Assembly: GCA_029960065.1 (NCBI GenBank)
Contig: JASCOF010000011.1
Coordinates: forward strand, 62,001-126,000
DNA length: 64,000 nucleotides
DNA from: Flavobacteriaceae bacterium PS02336
GTDB lineage: Bacteria > Bacteroidota > Bacteroidia > Flavobacteriales > Flavobacteriaceae
Direction: 5' to 3'
The notes under the pieces were generated by a model, which saw only the letters and a list, made by a program, of their open reading frames with translations, did not search any database and had not been told where the DNA came from. Positions within the stretch are counted from its first letter, which is position 1. The number at the start of each line of letters is the position of its first letter. Positions 39,420-47,873 of the stretch are shown here, in pieces. Both the position numbers and the translations under genes were made by a program.

Positions 39420-39443
39420 TATTTAAAGCAATAATTATTACAC

Positions 39444-39932
39444 ATGAAAACAAAAATTCTAACACTTTCTGTAGCAGTATTTCTTTTGTCACTTTTTTTA
39501 TTGTTTAGATTTTATACCAATGCTCAAGAAAAGTCATACAATGCAAAGATTTCAAATGCAAAATCATTAATCGATTCAGGAAAAGAGGCTACCGCTATCT
39601 ATGATTCTTTAGTAACTGAATTTAAGCGCAGAGGAAATGAAAGTCATTTGTCGATTAAATATTCTTTTGATGCCAACGGAAAAACATTTACTGATGATAA
39701 GCAAATTATCGAAGCTCCGAAAGTATCTGCTTTTAAAATAGTTTATCTTCCGTCTAATCCTGAAATCCATTCTGAAGATCCTAAAGGAGATTTGGAATAT
39801 TATAAAAAACTTAATTCTGATAAAGATTCTGGAGTTTTAGCTTGGTCTCTATTTGTAGGCAGTATTTTAGTTTTTTATTTTACTAGAAGAAGTTACATAA
39901 ATGAATTAAAAGAAGATAGTTTTTTTGATTAA
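39444..39932 (+). CDS. DUF3592-like two-helix membrane protein
   Basis: The 162-residue product has an N-terminal membrane helix (about 6-26), an exported beta-rich middle (about 30-130; SIKYSFDANGKTFTDDKQII, FKIVYLPSNPEIH, the DUF3592 pattern) and a second helix (about 133-150; AWSLFVGSILVFYFT). It sits between the aminotransferase and tyrA genes, 24 bp after the former, so it is probably co-transcribed. It has no obvious link to aromatic biosynthesis. Function unknown. Confidence 0.7.
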   Translation: MKTKILTLSVAVFLLSLFLLFRFYTNAQEKSYNAKISNAKSLIDSGKEATAIYDSLVTEFKRRGNESHLSIKYSFDANGKTFTDDKQIIEAPKVSAFKIVYLPSNPEIHSEDPKGDLEYYKKLNSDKDSGVLAWSLFVGSILVFYFTRRSYINELKEDSFFD

Positions 39933-39954
39933 AAGAAAAGGTCTTGAAAAAACG

Positions 39955-40041
39955 AGAAGCCCTAGCCCTGATAGAAGTGGAAATCCTTTTGCGCCGGGGT
40001 TCGGCGGAAAAGATTGAAACGGATAGCAGGAAATAGCTTCT
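39955..40041 (+). ncRNA. Candidate structured RNA element (Flavo-1-like) upstream of tyrA
   Basis: An outer stem AGAAGC (39955-39960)/GCTTCT (40036-40041) encloses a hairpin with ATCCTTTT...AAAAGAT arms and an inner GCCG/CGGC stem (about 39983-40014). The words AGCCCTAGCCCTGAT and GGATAGCAGGAAATAGCT are, from memory, typical of an element very common in flavobacterial spacers and possibly the Flavo-1 RNA class. I cannot run the covariance model. It ends 13 bp before the tyrA ATG. Confidence 0.5.
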
Positions 40042-40054
40042 AATAAAAAAGAAT

Positions 40055-40915
40055 ATGAAAGTATACGTAATAGGAATAGGATTAATAGGCGGTTCGATGG
40101 TGCTGGACATCAAAGACCAACATCCTGATTCGACCATTTTTGGAATCGACAGCAACGAAAAACATTTGCAGGAAGCTATTGATTTAGGAGTTATCGACGA
40201 AGCAGGAAGTTTTGAAGATTTAGCAGAAGCTGACTTTGTAATCGTTTCGGTTCCGGTTGATGTCGCACTGACGGTTTTGCCTAAGGTTCTGGATTCGGTT
40301 GGAGATAAAACAATTGTTTTTGAAGTAGGATCGACAAAAAAGCCAATTTGCGAAGCAGTAGCAAGTCATCCGAAAAGAAGAAATTTTATTGCCACACATC
40401 CGATAGCAGGAACGGAGTTTTCGGGACCTTCGGCGGCGATAAGAGGTTTGTTTCAAGGGAAAACAAACATTATTTGCGAAGTGGAAAAAACCACTTTTAA
40501 ATTGCAGGAAAAGGCGTTAAAGCTTTTTAGCGAAATCGGAATGAGGATTCGATATATGGATCCAACTTCGCACGACAAACACATTGCTTACGTTTCGCAT
40601 TTATCGCACATTAGTTCGTTTATGCTCGGGAAAACGGTAATGAACAAAGAAAAAGACGAACAGGATATTTTTGATATGGCGGGAAGTGGATTTGAAAGCA
40701 CCGTTCGTTTAGCAAAAAGTTCACCCGCAATGTGGACACCAATTTTTAAACAGAATAAAGAACATGTTCTAGAAACATTAGAAGCATATATTTCAAACCT
40801 GAGTCGGTTTAGGGATTTGCTGAAAGAAGAAGATTATAATGCCATTTTTGAAGAAATGGAAAGCACAAATAAAATAAAAGAAATACTAAACGGATTAACA
40901 ACAACTAAAAAGTAA
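40055..40915 (+). CDS. tyrA: Prephenate dehydrogenase
   Basis: The 286-residue NAD(P)-dependent enzyme makes 4-hydroxyphenylpyruvate. The N-terminal dinucleotide site is VIGIGLIGGSMVLDI, with the acidic residue at FGIDSNEKH. VGSTKKPICEAV, HPIAGTEFSGPSAA (catalytic His) and HDKHIAYVSHLSHISSFML (second His block) follow. There is no ACT or chorismate mutase domain. It directly precedes the DAHP synthase-chorismate mutase gene (12 bp), supporting co-expression. Confidence 0.93.
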   Translation: MKVYVIGIGLIGGSMVLDIKDQHPDSTIFGIDSNEKHLQEAIDLGVIDEAGSFEDLAEADFVIVSVPVDVALTVLPKVLDSVGDKTIVFEVGSTKKPICEAVASHPKRRNFIATHPIAGTEFSGPSAAIRGLFQGKTNIICEVEKTTFKLQEKALKLFSEIGMRIRYMDPTSHDKHIAYVSHLSHISSFMLGKTVMNKEKDEQDIFDMAGSGFESTVRLAKSSPAMWTPIFKQNKEHVLETLEAYISNLSRFRDLLKEEDYNAIFEEMESTNKIKEILNGLTTTKK

Positions 40916-40927
40916 ATTAGAATTAAG

Positions 40928-42010
40928 ATGGAAAATAAGAAAGAAATGAGAAAGTGGTTAGAAGATTTCAATTTAAATCACCCACTTGTGATAGCAGGAC
41001 CATGTAGTGCAGAAACAGAAGATCAAGTATTGAAAATTGCTCACGAATTGAAAGATTCAAAAGTTAGTGTATTTAGAGCTGGAATCTGGAAACCAAGAAC
41101 ACGTCCAGGAGGATTTGAAGGTGTTGGAGAAATTGGATTAAAATGGTTGCAAAAAGCAAAAGCTGAAACTGGTTTATTAATGGGAACTGAGGTTGCAACT
41201 GCAGCGCACTGTAAATTAGCTTTAGAACATGATATTGACGTTTTATGGGTTGGTGCTCGTACAACTGCAAACCCTTTCGCAGTTCAAGAAATTGCTGATA
41301 CTTTAAAAGGAACTGATAAAATCGTTTTGGTTAAAAACCCAGTAAACCCAGATTTAGCTTTATGGTTAGGTGGTGTGGAGCGTTTACACATGGCTGGAAT
41401 CGAAAAATTAGGAGTTATTCACAGAGGTTTCTCTACTTACGAAAAAACAAAATACAGAAACATTCCAGAATGGCAGATTGCTATCGAATTACAAAATAAA
41501 TTCCCTGATTTACCATTAATCATCGATCCATCTCACATTACAGGAGATCGTAAAATGATTTTTGAAGTAACACAAGAGGCTTTAGATTTGAACTACGATG
41601 GTATGATTATCGAAACGCACTACGATCCAGACAACGCTTGGTCAGATGCTGCACAGCAAGTTACTCCAGATTCTTTGAAACAAATTATCAAAGATTTGAC
41701 TATCAGAAAAACGGATGATACTACAGACGAGTACAGCCAAAAAATGACTAAACTAAGAGCGAACATCGATGTTCTTGATGCAAACTTATTAGAATTGTTA
41801 GGAAAACGTATGAAAGTGGCTGACGAAATTGGTCAAGTGAAAAAAGATGCAAACGTTGCCATTCTTCAAAACAACCGTTGGAACGAAATCTTAGGAAAAA
41901 TGATTTTAGAAGGTGAGAAAAAAGGTCTTACTGAAGAGTTCGTTTTAAGAATGTTCAAAGCAATCCACCAAGAAAGTATTGGTCATCAAGAGAAAATTTT
42001 CAATGCATAA
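40928..42010 (+). CDS. Bifunctional DAHP synthase / chorismate mutase (AroQ at C-terminus)
   Basis: The product is 360 residues. Residues 1-265 are a DAHP synthase of the KDO8PS-related group: PLVIAGPCSAETEDQVL, FRAGIWKPRTRPGGFEGVGEIGLKWL, VWVGARTTANPFAVQE (as VLWVGARTTANPF), LVKNPVNPDL and LIIDPSHITGDR. Residues about 270-360 form an AroQ chorismate mutase (MTKLRANIDVLDANLLELLGKRMKVADEIGQVKK). In Bacillus-type fusions the mutase is N-terminal; here it is C-terminal. The pair supplies prephenate for pheA and tyrA and would be feedback-regulated through the mutase domain, as in related fusions. Confidence 0.93.
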   Translation: MENKKEMRKWLEDFNLNHPLVIAGPCSAETEDQVLKIAHELKDSKVSVFRAGIWKPRTRPGGFEGVGEIGLKWLQKAKAETGLLMGTEVATAAHCKLALEHDIDVLWVGARTTANPFAVQEIADTLKGTDKIVLVKNPVNPDLALWLGGVERLHMAGIEKLGVIHRGFSTYEKTKYRNIPEWQIAIELQNKFPDLPLIIDPSHITGDRKMIFEVTQEALDLNYDGMIIETHYDPDNAWSDAAQQVTPDSLKQIIKDLTIRKTDDTTDEYSQKMTKLRANIDVLDANLLELLGKRMKVADEIGQVKKDANVAILQNNRWNEILGKMILEGEKKGLTEEFVLRMFKAIHQESIGHQEKIFNA

Positions 42011-42110
42011 TTTTCTTAAAAACATATAAGTGATATAAGTTAATTTTAGTTTATAAAAACTTTGTTTTAAAGTTTTCTTATTTCATTATTTTAAAAATAG
42101 ATTGTTTTTT

Positions 42111-42148
42111 AAATCCCTGTTACTTTGAAAGAAGTAATGGGGATTTTT
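42111..42148 (+). terminator. Terminator of the aromatic cluster
   Basis: AAATCCCTGTTACTT (42111-42125) pairs with AAGTAATGGGGATTT (42132-42146) with two mismatches, and Ts follow. Confidence 0.72.
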
Positions 42149-42205
42149 GTTTTTTATAATACAGCCTACAGTTTCAATCGTGGGTTATGTTTAAAATTAT
42201 TCATT

Positions 42206-42213
42206 TATCTTTG
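42206..42213 (+). promoter_or_regulatory. -7 promoter element TATCTTTG of rsgA
   Basis: This exact TAnnTTTG match lies 54 bases before the rsgA ATG, downstream of the terminator of the previous cluster. Confidence 0.6.
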
Positions 42214-42267
42214 CGAAGATTTAGGTTTTGAATTTAAAATCTGAAATCAGCAATCTAAAATTAAAGA

Positions 42268-43245
42268 ATGACAGGAACCGTATACAAATCTACAGGAAGC
42301 TGGTACACCGTAAAATCTGAAAAAGGAGATTTTGTGGAATGCCGTATGAAAGGGAAATTCAGAATAAAAGGTATCAAAAGTACCAATCCTATTGCTGTAG
42401 GCGATATTGTCGATTATGAATTAGATGAAACTTCGGATGCTATTACCGGTACAATTCATAATATTCATGAAAGAAAAAACTATATCGTTCGTAAATCGGT
42501 TAACTTGTCTAAACAGATTCATATTATTGCTTCTAATATCGATCAGGTTTTTTTATTGGTTACTATAGATAATCCGCCGACTACTACCAGTTTTATAGAT
42601 CGTTTTTTGGTTACTGCAGAAGCATACGGAATTGAAGCAGTTTTGATTTTTAATAAAATCGATACTTTAAACGATCAAACACTAGATGATCAGCTTTATT
42701 TACAGCATATTTACACCGAAATTGGATATAAATGCCTCCGAATTTCATCAACAGAAAACAAGGGTGTTGATAAATTGAAAGAAATGATGGTTGGTAAAGT
42801 AAGTATGTTTTCTGGACATTCGGGAGTAGGAAAATCAACTTTGGTAAACGCAATGGAGCCAAGTCTTCATTTAAAAACTTCGGTTATTTCAGAGCAAAGC
42901 AAACAAGGACAGCATACTACAACTTTTGCCGAAATGTATGATTTGTCTTTTGATGCCCGAATTATCGATACGCCTGGAATAAAAGGTTTCGGAATTGTTG
43001 ATATGGAACCATCAGAAATTAGCGGTTATTTTCCAGAATTCTTCAAACTGAAAGATCAATGTAAATTCAATAATTGTCTCCATAAAGAAGAACCGCATTG
43101 TGCCATAAAAGCAGCTTTAGAAAAAGATGAAATCGCATGGTCACGCTATAATAGTTATTTGAAAATTCTGGAAGGTGATGATGAACATTACCGCACAGAT
43201 TCATATGACGAAGATCGTAAAGCGAGTGATGAAACACGTAAATAA
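42268..43245 (+). CDS. rsgA: Ribosome small-subunit-dependent GTPase A
   Basis: The 325-residue protein has an N-terminal OB domain (1-70), a circularly permuted GTPase (G4 IFNKID, then G1 SGHSGVGKSTL, then G3 DTPGIKGFG) and a C-terminal zinc-binding region (CKFNNCLHKEEPHC). RsgA checks late maturation of the 30S subunit in the cytosol. Normal length. The last 25 residues are a charged tail. Own promoter. Confidence 0.95.
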   Translation: MTGTVYKSTGSWYTVKSEKGDFVECRMKGKFRIKGIKSTNPIAVGDIVDYELDETSDAITGTIHNIHERKNYIVRKSVNLSKQIHIIASNIDQVFLLVTIDNPPTTTSFIDRFLVTAEAYGIEAVLIFNKIDTLNDQTLDDQLYLQHIYTEIGYKCLRISSTENKGVDKLKEMMVGKVSMFSGHSGVGKSTLVNAMEPSLHLKTSVISEQSKQGQHTTTFAEMYDLSFDARIIDTPGIKGFGIVDMEPSEISGYFPEFFKLKDQCKFNNCLHKEEPHCAIKAALEKDEIAWSRYNSYLKILEGDDEHYRTDSYDEDRKASDETRK

Positions 43246-43405
43246 TTGTGAATTGTGAATGATTGATTGTTAATTATGAATTTCATTCCTTAATTAAAAA
43301 AAACAACAACATTAATTGTAGAGATGCACCGCATTGCATGTAACGCTAGAATTTAAAATCTGTTAAATCCTTTTAATCTGTGGCATAAAACCACTTTCTA
43401 TAATA
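43246..43405. repeat. Repeat-filled spacer between rsgA and dtd
   Basis: It contains an ATTGTGAATTGTGAATGATT-type repeat right after the rsgA stop (cf. 52130-52253), a GTAGAGATGCACCGCATTGC palindromic fragment (about 43318) and an AATCTGTGGCA copy (about 43375). No gene is seen. Confidence 0.55.
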
Positions 43406-43858
43406 ATGAAAATTGTACTTCAAAGAGTTTCCGAAGCATCTGTAACAGTTGATTCTAAAATTGTTGCTGACATAAAAAAAGGATTATTGGTTTTGGTCGG
43501 AATTGAAGATGCCGATACTCAGGAAGATATTGACTGGCTTTCTGGAAAAATCATTAAAATGCGAATTTTTGGAGATGAAAATGATGTTATGAACTGCTCG
43601 GTTCAGGATATTGACGGCGATATTATTGTAGTAAGCCAATTTACACTTCATGCTTCTACAAAAAAAGGAAATCGTCCTTCTTACATAAAAGCAGCTAAAC
43701 CAGATTTTGCAATTCCGATGTATGAAAACTTCGTAAAATCACTTGAAAAAGAGTTTGGAAAAAAAGTTCAAACTGGAATTTTTGGTGCAGATATGAAAGT
43801 AAATCTCCTAAATGACGGTCCTGTAACAATTCTAATTGACAGCAAAAACAAGGAATAA
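43406..43858 (+). CDS. dtd: D-aminoacyl-tRNA deacylase
   Basis: The 150-residue enzyme hydrolyses D-aminoacyl-tRNA in the cytosol. Both signatures are present: VVSQFTLHASTKKGNRPSY (SQFTL block with the catalytic Thr region) and KPDFAIPMYENF (the Gly/Pro-containing chiral-proofreading region), with IVLQRVSEASVTVD at the N-terminus. Normal length. Separated from rsgA by repeats, with no obvious operon. Confidence 0.94.
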   Translation: MKIVLQRVSEASVTVDSKIVADIKKGLLVLVGIEDADTQEDIDWLSGKIIKMRIFGDENDVMNCSVQDIDGDIIVVSQFTLHASTKKGNRPSYIKAAKPDFAIPMYENFVKSLEKEFGKKVQTGIFGADMKVNLLNDGPVTILIDSKNKE

Positions 43859-43897
43859 AAATTATTAAACATATGTTAAGGATTTCTGAAAAAAATA

Positions 43898-43905
43898 TAT
43901 ATTTG
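43898..43905 (+). promoter_or_regulatory. -7 promoter element TATATTTG of the DUF3857 gene cluster
   Basis: This exact TAnnTTTG match lies 16 bases before the first ATG of the cluster. Confidence 0.6.
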
Positions 43906-43921
43906 GAGAAAATCCTTACTA

Positions 43922-45742
43922 ATGAAAAACCTGCGTTGCGCGTTATTTTTTTTAATTTTTGCAGTTAATTCTTTTGCCCAAAAGACCGATTATTCCATTC
44001 TTAAAATTTCAGACAGCCTTAAAGAAAATGCAAACGCTGTTCTTCGCTTAGATCAAATGGACCTTAATATTCTTTCGCAGCGAAGCATGAATATTAAGAA
44101 ACAAAGAGTAATTACTGTTTTAAATGAGAAAGGTCTCAATGAAATAGACGGTTACGAGTATTATGATAAATCTACATCAATCAGAAATATTGAAGCCGTA
44201 GTATACGATGCTTTTGGTAATGAAATTAAAAAGATCAAAAAAAAGGATTTTAGAGATCAAAGTGCCGCTAGTGGCAGTACTCTTTTTTCAGATAATCGTG
44301 TACTATATTTAGATTATACTCCAATTTCTTATCCTTTTACTGTGGTTTACAACAGTGAACTAGAAACATCAAATACTGCCTTTTTACCAAAATGGTATTT
44401 TCTAAGCAGTTATAATGTAAGTGTGGAGAATTGTATATTGAATGTATCTTTTCCTAGCAATTTAGGATTCAAAAAGAAAGAGTTTCAATTTGCCGGCTTT
44501 AAAATTGAGAAAATAGCCGAGACTGATACTAAACTTAGTTATGCTGCACACAATATTTTAGCCCAAAAAATAGAAGATTATAGTCCGTCTCCCTCAGATC
44601 TTTATCCGAAAGTAATGATGGGATTAGAACACTTTCATTTAGAAGGAGTAGATGGTACAGCAACCACTTGGGAAGCTTTTGGGAAATGGTACGGAGATAA
44701 AATTTTAGCTGGAACTACTACTTTGCCAGAAGAGACTAAAATTAAAATTAAAACTTTAGTAGGAGACGAAAAAGACCCTGTTAAAAAGACAAAAATTATC
44801 TACGATTATGTTCAGAAAAAATCAAGATATGTAAATATTGCAGTAGGTATTGGCGGATGGAAACCTATGCTAGCTTCTGACGTTGATCGTTTAGGTTATG
44901 GAGATTGCAAAGCGTTATCCAATTATACCAAAGCACTTTTACAGGTTGTAGATGTACCCTCTTACAATACCATTTTGTACGGAGATCGGTACAAATCAAA
45001 TATTCAGTCTGATTTTGTTTCTATGCAGGGAAATCATATGATTTTGGCAGTTCCTAATGGAGATAATTATATCTGGCTGGAATGCACAAGCCAAGATGAT
45101 CCCTTTGGTTATCAAGGAACTTTTACAGATGATAGAGATGTTTTAGTCGTTAAGCCTGAAGGAGGAGAAATTGTGCGCACCAAAATTTATGAGGATATAG
45201 GAAATACTCAAACTGGAAAAGGAACTTATACCATTAATGAAAATGGTGATTTTTCGGGTATTTTAAAAATAGCTTCTCAAGGAAGTCAGTATGCTTCTAA
45301 ATCAATGGTTGAAACTTTACAGCCTCATGAAAAAGAAAAACATTATAAAGAATATTGGGATAACATCAACAATTTGAAGTTAGGTAAAATAATTTTTACT
45401 AATGATAAAGAGAAGATTCAGTTTACAGAAGATGTTCAAATTTCGGCATCCAATTATGGAGTGATTTCTGGAAATAAAATGATTTTTACAGTTGATGCTT
45501 TTAATCAAAATTCTGAGAATGTAAAGCGAATCCGAAATAGAAAAAATCCTTTTCAAATTCAGAGAGGCTATTTAGATACAGATGAAATTGAGATCAATCT
45601 TCCTACAGGATTCAGCATTGAATTCCTGCCTCAAAATTATGAACTGAAAGGCAAATTTGGGGAATACAAAACTGAAATCATCAAAACCGATAATAATAAA
45701 ATTACCTATAAAAGATCAATGTTTCTAAATAAAGGAAAGTAA
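43922..45742 (+). CDS. DUF3857/transglutaminase-fold exported protein, truncated by an in-frame stop
   Basis: The 606-residue product has a signal peptide (MKNLRCALFFLIFAVNSFAQ), an N-terminal DUF3857 domain (about 25-240) and a transglutaminase-like core (about 260-400). The core retains Cys (RLGYGDCKALSNYTKALL) and His (GNHMILAVPNGDNYIWLE), so it may be catalytic. A beta-rich C-terminal domain follows. The frame stops with TAA at 45740-45742, but the same reading frame continues for 28 codons with a typical family tail. The gene therefore seems to have suffered a nonsense change near its end. Head of a four-gene paralog run. The biological role of the family is unknown. Confidence 0.85.
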   Translation: MKNLRCALFFLIFAVNSFAQKTDYSILKISDSLKENANAVLRLDQMDLNILSQRSMNIKKQRVITVLNEKGLNEIDGYEYYDKSTSIRNIEAVVYDAFGNEIKKIKKKDFRDQSAASGSTLFSDNRVLYLDYTPISYPFTVVYNSELETSNTAFLPKWYFLSSYNVSVENCILNVSFPSNLGFKKKEFQFAGFKIEKIAETDTKLSYAAHNILAQKIEDYSPSPSDLYPKVMMGLEHFHLEGVDGTATTWEAFGKWYGDKILAGTTTLPEETKIKIKTLVGDEKDPVKKTKIIYDYVQKKSRYVNIAVGIGGWKPMLASDVDRLGYGDCKALSNYTKALLQVVDVPSYNTILYGDRYKSNIQSDFVSMQGNHMILAVPNGDNYIWLECTSQDDPFGYQGTFTDDRDVLVVKPEGGEIVRTKIYEDIGNTQTGKGTYTINENGDFSGILKIASQGSQYASKSMVETLQPHEKEKHYKEYWDNINNLKLGKIIFTNDKEKIQFTEDVQISASNYGVISGNKMIFTVDAFNQNSENVKRIRNRKNPFQIQRGYLDTDEIEINLPTGFSIEFLPQNYELKGKFGEYKTEIIKTDNNKITYKRSMFLNKGK

Positions 45743-45829
45743 TCCAATAAAGAGTATGATGAATACCGCTTGTTTATGGAACAGGTTTCTAGAAATGATA
45801 ACGCCAAAATAATATTAACCAAAAACTAA
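45743..45829 (+). pseudogene. In-frame C-terminal tail beyond the stop codon
   Basis: Reading on past the TAA in the same frame gives SNKEYDEYRLFMEQVSRNDN, then AKIILTKN and a second TAA (45827-45829). The end resembles FQKMIASQNEKIVLKKA and YYKAMIAKQTEKIILKRI, the C-termini of the neighbouring paralogs. The first stop is TAA where a single change would give a Tyr codon, TAT or TAC. Confidence 0.75.
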
Positions 45830-45853
45830 ACCCAACCAAAAACTACCAGACCA

Positions 45854-47872
45854 ATGAAATTAACCAAACTTCTCAGTGTATTATTTACGCTGTTTTCTGT
45901 TTTTACAATTACGGCACAAGAATTTAAATTAGGAAAAGTTTCAGTAGCAGAGCTTGAACAAAAAGTTCATCCAAAAGATTCGTCTGCCGCTGCCGCTATT
46001 TTGTATAAAAAAGGATTTTCTCGACTTGAGTATGATACAAATGAAGGATTTGTAACGATAACAGAGGTAGAAACTAGAATTAAAATCTATAAAAAAGAGG
46101 GATATGACTGGGCGAATCAGGCAGTTTGGTATTATTATTCAAACAGTGCAAAAGAAAAATTGTCGATTTCTGACGCTGTAACTTATAATTTAGTTGATGG
46201 TAAAATTGAAAAAACAAAGCTGAAAAGTGATGGCGTTTTTGATGAAGTACTAAGTAAATATAGATCTCAGAAAAAGCTGACGATGCCTAATGTAAAAGAG
46301 GGTTCGGTAATTGAATTTAGATACTTCATTAGAAGTCCTTTTGAAATGATAAGAGATTGGGATTTTCAAACCAGTATACCAGTAAATTATTCTGAATTTT
46401 CAACTTTCATTCCAGAATATTATGTTTTTAGTCCGAGACAAAAAGGATACATTTTTCCTAAGGTTGTTACCGTAAAAAATAATAAATCTATTGTATTTAC
46501 TTCAAAAGAAAGATATACACCAACAGGAATGGGTGCGGTCAAGACAGAATATACAAGTGAGAAAGTTGATTATATAGAAAGTAAAACCACTTATACAGCG
46601 GTAGATTTTCCGGCAATGAAAGATGAAGCATTTGTGAATAATATTGACAACTATACTTCTTCCATCGCACATGAATTAGCCATTACAAAATTTCCAAACT
46701 CACAAATGAAAGAGTATTCAACAGATTGGAATTCAGTTGTAAAAACAATTTACAATTATGATGATTTTGGTCCTGAACTGAATAAAACAGGTTACTTTGA
46801 AGAAGATATTAAAAAACTGCTTACAGGACTTAATACGCCAGAAGAGAAAATATGGGCAATTTTAAATCATGTAAAGGCAAATGTAAAATGGAATGGTTAT
46901 ACAGGATATGGCTGTGATAGTGGAGTAAAAAAAGCTTATAAAGAAAAAACAGGAAATATTGCTGATATTAATCTGATGCTTACAGCGATGCTTCGTTATT
47001 CGGGATTAACAGCAAATCCGGTATTAGTAAGTACGCGTTCAAATGGGATTGCTTTGTTTCCTAATAGAACCGCTTTTAATTATGTAATTGCTGCAGTAGA
47101 AACGCCTAATGGACATATTTTATTAGATGCATCTGAGAAATTTTCGACGCCAAATATCCTGCCTCTTAGCGTTCTAAATTGGTCAGGGAGATTAATCAGA
47201 AAAGATGGAACATCAGAAGAAATTAATTTGATACCTCAAAAAGCATCTAATGACATTGTTTTTTTAACATATAATATAGATGCTGATGGGAAAGTTTCAG
47301 GGAAAACGAGAAGACAATCTCAGGATTATAATGCGATGATTGCCAGAGATAATATTTCTAATGTAAAAGAGGAAGAATACTTAGATAAATTAGAAAATAG
47401 AAATAACAAAATAGAAATAAGTGAATACTCAAAAACAAACGAAAAAGATATTTTACTGCCAATAATAGAAACGTATTCTTTTACGGGAAACAATTTATGC
47501 GAATTGATAGGCGGGAAGATTTATGTAAGTCCGATGTTGTTTTTTACAAATGATAAAAATCCATTTAAACAAGAAGTTAGAGAGTATCCAGTTGACTTTA
47601 GTTATCCTTTTGTTGATAAATATAATATAACAATTAAAATTCCGGATGGTTTTACTGTCGAAACATTACCTGCTCCGGCGAAGGTTACCATGGAAAATAA
47701 TTTGGGATCTTTTTTATATAATATAGCCGCAAACGAAAATACGCTTCAGATTTCTGTGACACATCAGATAAATCAAGCGATTGTCGCAACTGAAAGTTAT
47801 GACATGCTCAAGGAATATTACAAAGGAATGATTGCAAAGGAAACAGAGAAAATAGTTTTAAAACGTATCTAA
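45854..47872 (+). CDS. DUF3857/transglutaminase-fold exported protein, predicted pseudoenzyme
   Basis: The 672-residue product has a signal peptide (about 1-21, ending ITAQ), a DUF3857 domain (about 25-270; LGKVSVAELEQKVHPKDSSAAAAI is the paralog signature), a transglutaminase-like core (about 300-440) and a C-terminal domain ending EKIVLKRI. In the core the catalytic Cys is Ile (TGNIADINLML) and the His is Tyr (RTAFNYVIAAV), while the Asp region (ILLDASEKFS) remains. It is one base from the next paralog, so translation may be coupled. A binding or structural role is likelier than amide chemistry. Confidence 0.85.
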   Translation: MKLTKLLSVLFTLFSVFTITAQEFKLGKVSVAELEQKVHPKDSSAAAAILYKKGFSRLEYDTNEGFVTITEVETRIKIYKKEGYDWANQAVWYYYSNSAKEKLSISDAVTYNLVDGKIEKTKLKSDGVFDEVLSKYRSQKKLTMPNVKEGSVIEFRYFIRSPFEMIRDWDFQTSIPVNYSEFSTFIPEYYVFSPRQKGYIFPKVVTVKNNKSIVFTSKERYTPTGMGAVKTEYTSEKVDYIESKTTYTAVDFPAMKDEAFVNNIDNYTSSIAHELAITKFPNSQMKEYSTDWNSVVKTIYNYDDFGPELNKTGYFEEDIKKLLTGLNTPEEKIWAILNHVKANVKWNGYTGYGCDSGVKKAYKEKTGNIADINLMLTAMLRYSGLTANPVLVSTRSNGIALFPNRTAFNYVIAAVETPNGHILLDASEKFSTPNILPLSVLNWSGRLIRKDGTSEEINLIPQKASNDIVFLTYNIDADGKVSGKTRRQSQDYNAMIARDNISNVKEEEYLDKLENRNNKIEISEYSKTNEKDILLPIIETYSFTGNNLCELIGGKIYVSPMLFFTNDKNPFKQEVREYPVDFSYPFVDKYNITIKIPDGFTVETLPAPAKVTMENNLGSFLYNIAANENTLQISVTHQINQAIVATESYDMLKEYYKGMIAKETEKIVLKRI

Positions 47873-47873
47873 T

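Noticed and set aside
39883..40155. 90-codon minus-strand frame across the Flavo-1-like element
   Set aside because: It overlaps the 3' end of the DUF3592 gene and the 5' end of tyrA and owes its length to the structured element; the protein shows no family features.
43922..45742. Frameshift as explanation for the missing C-terminal tail
   Set aside because: The tail continues in the same reading frame, so a nonsense change explains it and no insertion or deletion is needed.
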